A DNA stretch of 19,277 nucleotides from DUNY01 sp964520055 (GTDB lineage: Bacteria > Bacillota > Thermosediminibacteria > Thermosediminibacterales > Tepidanaerobacteraceae): positions 1 to 19,277 of the forward strand of contig CAZFME010000029.1 of NCBI GenBank assembly GCA_964520055.1. The letters are read 5' to 3'. The position numbers and the translations under genes are program-made. Within the stretch, counting starts at the first letter, position 1. The number at the start of each line of letters is the position of its first letter. The notes under the pieces were generated by a model. The model made no database searches, was not told the origin of the DNA, and saw only the letters and a list, made by a program, of their open reading frames with translations. Positions 15,616 to 19,277 of the stretch are shown here, in pieces.

Positions 15616-16092
15616 TCACGGAGGAACTTTCCCCACCCTAACCCTCCCGGTGGCTATTGAAACAATCACATAAAGTGTGCTGTTACCACTCGTAATCGCA
15701 ATAGTGCCTCCTCGATTCGGTGCTCCCGATGGATTAAATACCAGAGTTTTATCAACCTCAGCATATGTGGTCCAATCAAAAAATACTCCGGAAGGTAAGT
15801 TAATCAATTTACCTCGTCGACCGCAAAGCAGTTGATAATTATTCATCCGATTTAAATCGAATACTATTTTATATGAAATACCTTCAGTTATGGATTTTTG
15901 CTGAGCTAATCGTATATTTTGGGCAAGTTCCCGGGTAGCGACTTCTAATTTATATTTCGCCAGGGTTTTTTTAAAGTCAGGAAGTATAATTGTAGAAAAT
16001 AGACCTAACAGTGCAATTACCATTACTACCTCGATTAAGGTATAGCCCTTATCTGCTTTTTTTTGCTCGTGGATTTTTAATTTGATATTCAT
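15616..16092 (-). CDS. Minor pilin-like protein, GspH/FimT type
   Basis: A 158-residue prepilin-type protein: basic leader with cleavage expected after Gly16, mature start YTLIEVVMVIALLGLFSTI with Glu at position 5, then a helix with ATRELAQNIRLAQQKSITEG, which is the GspH/FimT hallmark, and a C-terminal TGRVRVGKV strand also typical. The middle contains LLCGRRGKLINLPSGVFF. The start is ATG with only a weak AGGT seven bases upstream. It follows pilC after an 81-base gap that contains no gene. Confidence 0.87.
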   Translation of the reverse strand: MNIKLKIHEQKKADKGYTLIEVVMVIALLGLFSTIILPDFKKTLAKYKLEVATRELAQNIRLAQQKSITEGISYKIVFDLNRMNNYQLLCGRRGKLINLPSGVFFDWTTYAEVDKTLVFNPSGAPNRGGTIAITSGNSTLYVIVSIATGRVRVGKVPP

Positions 16093-16173
16093 TGCGATAC
16101 CTACTTTTATTTCCCCCTAACTAATTCTTTGATTTTCTCATAACAAGAGCAAGTCATATCAAAATAATCCTTG

Positions 16174-17376
16174 TCAAAATAGGTTGTAGATATCAAACAT
16201 TGGCATCAACACAGAGATAACAATAAAAGATATAATAATGGTTAACACTATTATGATCATTGGTTCAATTAATGTAATCAATCTTTCCTGAAGAACTTCT
16301 ATTTCATTTTCATAAAATGATGCAGTTTTACCAAACATTTCGTCAAGTGTACCTGATTCTTCTCCTATAGCCAATATTTTCACCATCATAGGAGGGAAAA
16401 CTTTTTCAGACATTAGTTCTGATAAGTTTTTGCCTTGTCTCAGACCCATTTGGATTTTTTCAAGCTCTTTTTTTATGACTTGATTCTTTACAGTGTTGCC
16501 AGCAATTTTCAAAGCTTTTAAGAGTGGAATACCACTCGAAACTAAGATATTTAAAATTCGGGCCATTTTAGATGCAGCTGTCTTTTTTATTAATTGGCCG
16601 AAAAAAGGAATTAAAAGCTTTAATCTGTCAATCTGATATGCTATTTTTCTCGATTCAATACATTTTAACATTATTGATAGAAATAGAAATAATAACGCTA
16701 AACTTATCATGAATAATTTTGCTATATTTGAACTCAGTGACATGAGTATTTGGGTACTCTTAGGTAATTCGGCTCCAGCTGAGGCAAATATATTTACATA
16801 AACAGGCAAAACTCTAGTTGTTAAAAAATTTACTACAAACAAAGATGTAACTCCCAATATGCAAGGATATGTCATGGTACTTTTGATTTTTTCATTATGT
16901 CTTGCAATATCAGAATAATAAATTGATAAGTGTTTTAAAACATCACTTAAATTTCCTGATAGCTCACCAGCCTCAATCGCATATATAAAAACTTCCGAAA
17001 ATATATAGTGATGGTTTCTACAAGCTTCGGCCAAAGTGTAACCACGCTTTATATGCCAAGTTAGGTCGATTATGGTATCACGTATTTTCCTATTCTCCGT
17101 TTGCTTTGCTATAGAAGTAAGACTTTCTAAAATGGTCACACCCGCATCGAGCATCACCGCAAATTGCCCGCAAAACACCGCTAAATCCATTGGGTTGACT
17201 TTATTTAAAAAGGTAGTTATTTTATACGAAAAACTATTTGTTTTAATTTTTCTAATTTTAACCGGTATAAAACCTTGATTTTTTATCTTTTTTGCAACAG
17301 AATTTTTATTTTCAGTTTCAAATATACCACTAGTTTTCTCACCGTAAAAATTTTTTCCTTCGTAGTAAAAAAGGGC
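16174..17376 (-). CDS. pilC: Type IV pilus platform protein PilC (GspF family)
   Basis: Polytopic inner-membrane platform protein that contacts the PilB ATPase and the PilMNO complex during pilin polymerisation. About 400 residues with two tandem T2SSF domains: the first (about 65-190) with FCGQFAVMLDAGVTILESL and AIEAGELSGNLSDVL, the second (about 265-390) with MARILNILVSSGIPLLKAL and AIGEESGTLDEMFGKTA. Membrane segments lie near 170-195, 220-240 and 375-395. The N-terminus YYEGKNFYGEKTSGI matches the usual short pilus-base domain. The longest frame starts at TTG 17388 or ATG 17385; AAGGA is only 3 bases from that ATG but 9 from a TTG at 17376, which I prefer. It starts about 15 bases after pilB. 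Confidence 0.93.
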   Translation of the reverse strand, partial: ALFYYEGKNFYGEKTSGIFETENKNSVAKKIKNQGFIPVKIRKIKTNSFSYKITTFLNKVNPMDLAVFCGQFAVMLDAGVTILESLTSIAKQTENRKIRDTIIDLTWHIKRGYTLAEACRNHHYIFSEVFIYAIEAGELSGNLSDVLKHLSIYYSDIARHNEKIKSTMTYPCILGVTSLFVVNFLTTRVLPVYVNIFASAGAELPKSTQILMSLSSNIAKLFMISLALLFLFLSIMLKCIESRKIAYQIDRLKLLIPFFGQLIKKTAASKMARILNILVSSGIPLLKALKIAGNTVKNQVIKKELEKIQMGLRQGKNLSELMSEKVFPPMMVKILAIGEESGTLDEMFGKTASFYENEIEVLQERLITLIEPMIIIVLTIIISFIVISVLMPMFDIYNLF

Positions 17377-17391
17377 CAATAACATCAATCC

Positions 17392-19044
17392 TTAATCGAG
17401 GCTTTCCTGAAAGATTACTCGCATTACTTCTTCAAGAGAAGTGATGCCGTTTTTGACCAGTTCTATACCATTGTCCTTGATATCTTCATAACCAAGATTG
17501 CGGGAGACTTCATCCATTTCTTGTAATGTGGATTGCTTTGAAATTAATTTTCTGTGCAATGCATGTATGTTAATTACTTCTCCTATTACTGTACGGCCGC
17601 TATAACCGGTATAATTGCATGAATCGCATCCCTTGCCTTTAAAAAGGCTAATACCCGGATATTTAAAATCCATATAAGCACTTTCACTTTCTGATGCCAC
17701 ATATTCTTCTTTACATATAGTACAAATCTTGCGAACTAATCTTTGCGAAATTATTCCTACAAGACATGAAGTTAAAAGGTAAGACTCAACTCCCATGTCT
17801 AAAAGTCTTGCAATCGCTCCTGATGCACTATTGGTATGTAAAGTAGAAAAAACCAAATGTCCGGTGAGTGCTGCTCTTATGGCAATATCAGCGGTCTCTC
17901 GATCTCTTATTTCACCAACCATTATGATATTAGGGTCTTGTCTTAAGATAGCACGTAACCCATTAGCAAAAGTTATACCGCTTTTGGGATTGATTTGTAC
18001 TTGATTTATACCGGGTAAGGCATATTCAATCGGGTCTTCAAGTGTTATAATATTTTTATTCGGTTTATTTACATAATTTAACATCGAGTAAAGTGTAGTA
18101 GTTTTACCGCTGCCTGTTGGACCACAAACCAAGTTCATACCATAAGGCAAGCCTATCATCTTGTAAATGTTATGTCTTTGATTTTTGCTAAAACCTAGTT
18201 GATCTATACTAAGCAAGAATCTGTCTCTATTTAGTACTCTTAATACGGCTTTTTCACCGTTAATAGTTGGAATCGTCGATATTCGAATATCGATTATGTG
18301 GTTTTCTACTGTAAGTTTAAAGCTCCCATCTTGGGGAGACCTTTTTTTTGTAATATCCAGGCCTGCCATTATTTTAATACGTGTTATTACCGGCTGAAGT
18401 AATGCTTTGTTAAAAAGCATTATTTGTACAAGTTCACCATCTAATCTATACCTGATACGAACATTTTTTTCTTGAGGTTCAATATGAATATCACTGGCAT
18501 TTTTTTTAACTGCCTGGTGTATCAAAGTATTAACTAATTTTATTACTGGAGCTCTTTCCGCCTCTTCCAACTCTTCATCTATATTGTCAGTTTCATTTAT
18601 CACTAAATTTGAATATGGTTTATAATAAGTATCTATCGCTCTTTGTATCTCGTTTTTTGTAGCAATGACTACCTGTATATCATAACCTGTAACAATTTTA
18701 ATATCATCAAGGGCAAATATGTTAAAAGGATCACTTAGTGCCAATATCAATGAATTGCCATCTTTTTTTATTGGCAAGGCCGTATGCTTTCTTGCTAAAT
18801 ACTCCGGTATTAATCTAATCACATCTGGGCTGACATATAGCTTATTTAAGTTGACACGAGGTAAACCCGTATTAAGTGCTAATATTTCTGTCATATCTTT
18901 GTCTGAAATAAAACCTTCTTCTATGATTACCTCATCTAATCTTTTGTCATTTGCTATTTGTATTTTTTTAACTTTATTTAGCTCGGTTTGTGTCATGTAT
19001 TTTTCCTCTAATAAATACTCCTCAAGGTTTTTCATAGCAGTCAA
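17392..19044 (-). CDS. pilB: Type IV pilus assembly ATPase PilB (GspE family)
   Basis: Hexameric cytoplasmic ATPase that powers pilus extension. The 550-residue protein has an N-terminal MshEN-type region (about 5-65), a second N-terminal domain (to about 160), then the motor: Walker A GPTGSGKT (308-315), Asp box ITLEDPIE (333-340), Walker B IIMVGEIRD (373-381), His box TGHLVFSTLHTN (394-405) and a tetracysteine zinc site CTIC (441-444) plus CDSC (473-476) typical of PilB/GspE rather than PilT. In the MshEN region the second repeat (RLDEVIIEEGFISDKDM) is recognisable but the first (NLEEYLLEEKYMTQTEL) lacks the usual Arg and Gly. TTG start with GGGAG about 10 bases upstream; an ATG at codon 4 is possible. 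First gene of the pilus locus. Confidence 0.96.
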   Translation of the reverse strand: MTAMKNLEEYLLEEKYMTQTELNKVKKIQIANDKRLDEVIIEEGFISDKDMTEILALNTGLPRVNLNKLYVSPDVIRLIPEYLARKHTALPIKKDGNSLILALSDPFNIFALDDIKIVTGYDIQVVIATKNEIQRAIDTYYKPYSNLVINETDNIDEELEEAERAPVIKLVNTLIHQAVKKNASDIHIEPQEKNVRIRYRLDGELVQIMLFNKALLQPVITRIKIMAGLDITKKRSPQDGSFKLTVENHIIDIRISTIPTINGEKAVLRVLNRDRFLLSIDQLGFSKNQRHNIYKMIGLPYGMNLVCGPTGSGKTTTLYSMLNYVNKPNKNIITLEDPIEYALPGINQVQINPKSGITFANGLRAILRQDPNIIMVGEIRDRETADIAIRAALTGHLVFSTLHTNSASGAIARLLDMGVESYLLTSCLVGIISQRLVRKICTICKEEYVASESESAYMDFKYPGISLFKGKGCDSCNYTGYSGRTVIGEVINIHALHRKLISKQSTLQEMDEVSRNLGYEDIKDNGIELVKNGITSLEEVMRVIFQESLD

Positions 19045-19081
19045 TACAAGCTCACTCCCTGCTCATGTGCTGTATATTCTA

Positions 19082-19110
19082 TTATTCAACAATTATGTCA
19101 AAACTCCTTC
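19082..19110 (-). promoter_or_regulatory. Candidate SigH promoter for the pilus locus
   Basis: On the minus strand GAAGGAGTT (rc of 19102-19110) matches the SigH -35 consensus RnAGGAwWW at all but one position, and GTTGAATAA (rc of 19082-19090) matches the -10 consensus RnnGAATww fully, with an 11-base spacer, within the accepted 11-12. A TTGACA also lies between them, but no good SigA -10 sits at the right distance. The transcript start would be about 30 bases before the pilB TTG. Confidence 0.55.
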
Positions 19111-19128
19111 CTATTTTGACATAATTGT
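19089..19128. repeat. Perfect 15-bp inverted repeat upstream of pilB
   Basis: Arms ACAATTATGTCAAAA (19089-19103) and TTTTGACATAATTGT (19114-19128) are exact reverse complements around a 10-base centre that contains the SigH-like -35 core. It is far too long to be chance at this composition and has no T-run after it, so an operator for a dimeric or tetrameric regulator, or an RNA/DNA cruciform, is more likely than a terminator. Confidence 0.9.
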
Positions 19129-19130
19129 GT

Positions 19131-19160
19131 AAAAAAAACAAAGGCCTGAACGGCTTTTTT
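19131..19160 (-). terminator. Terminator-like hairpin at the upstream edge
   Basis: On the minus strand GCC, a five-base loop and GGC, extended by A-T pairs around one bulged C, are followed by a T-run of eight. On the plus strand the same hairpin (AAAGGCC with GGCTTTT, one G-U pair) has six T. It is weak but usable in both directions and would insulate pilB from whatever lies upstream. Confidence 0.45.
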
Positions 19161-19277
19161 GATAAAATCTGCTTCAAGACCTTGTTATGCTGGTTATAAG
19201 TACATAGGAGCCTTATCAGACCGTAGCAGAAATCCTGGCATTTATTTATTCCGTGGATGAACAAGCTTTCCCTGACA

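Noticed and set aside
18719..19132. 137-codon plus-strand frame opposite the pilB N-terminus
   Set aside because: Antisense shadow of a clear gene. It has no ribosome binding site and its peptide looks like a mirror of the MshEN-region codons.
19082..19277. Open minus-strand frame running from the window edge to a TAA at 19082-19084
   Set aside because: It is stop-free to the edge and could in principle be the tail of an upstream gene, but it has an odd composition, no recognisable domain, and runs through a terminator-like hairpin and the inverted repeat/promoter. Likely non-coding.
19045..19277. c-di-GMP riboswitch upstream of pilB
   Set aside because: Clostridial pilus operons can carry one, so I looked; no conserved GEMM core or comparable multi-helix structure is visible in this stretch or in the comFB gap.

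Overview
The window is an AT-rich stretch of chromosome from an endospore-forming, low-GC Gram-positive bacterium, most likely a clostridial species. This rests on the complete eight-gene spoIIIA operon, the clostridial-type acidic zinc-ribbon protein beside efp, and the conserved order pepP-efp-spoIIIA-asp23-nusB-xseA-xseB-ispA. I cannot name the species. All 27 genes I can support lie on the minus strand, so transcription runs from high to low coordinates. I see no tRNA, rRNA, CRISPR array, insertion sequence or prophage gene.

Reading in the direction of transcription, the first block (about 19130 to 12149) is a type IV pilus / type II secretion-like assembly locus. It encodes the ATPase PilB, the platform protein PilC, three minor pilin-like proteins (GspH/FimT-, GspI/PilV- and GspJ/PilW-like), then, after a 253-base AT-rich gap, a ComFB-family protein and the inner-membrane assembly proteins PilM, PilN and PilO. 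No retraction ATPase PilT, prepilin peptidase PilD or recognisable abundant major pilin is in view. The block starts with a perfect 15-bp inverted repeat that frames a good match to a SigH promoter.

The second block (12008 to 9883) holds an M24 aminopeptidase, elongation factor P and an Asp-rich zinc-ribbon protein, and ends in a clear intrinsic terminator. The third block (9770 to 4565) is spoIIIAA to spoIIIAH. These genes encode the mother-cell half of the SpoIIIA-SpoIIQ channel ('feeding tube') of the engulfed forespore. spoIIIAE appears to start at a rare ATT codon that adds a signal peptide.

The fourth block (4554 to 386) has its own strong vegetative-type promoter. It encodes Asp23, AmaP and a DUF2273 protein (envelope-associated), followed by NusB, the two subunits of exonuclease VII and farnesyl diphosphate synthase. 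The last 385 bases hold no gene I can call.

Translation starts are unusually varied. By my Shine-Dalgarno-based choices there are about ten TTG, four GTG, twelve ATG and one ATT start among 27 genes. Several starts have been moved downstream of the longest reading frame because the ribosome binding site lies inside that longer frame.
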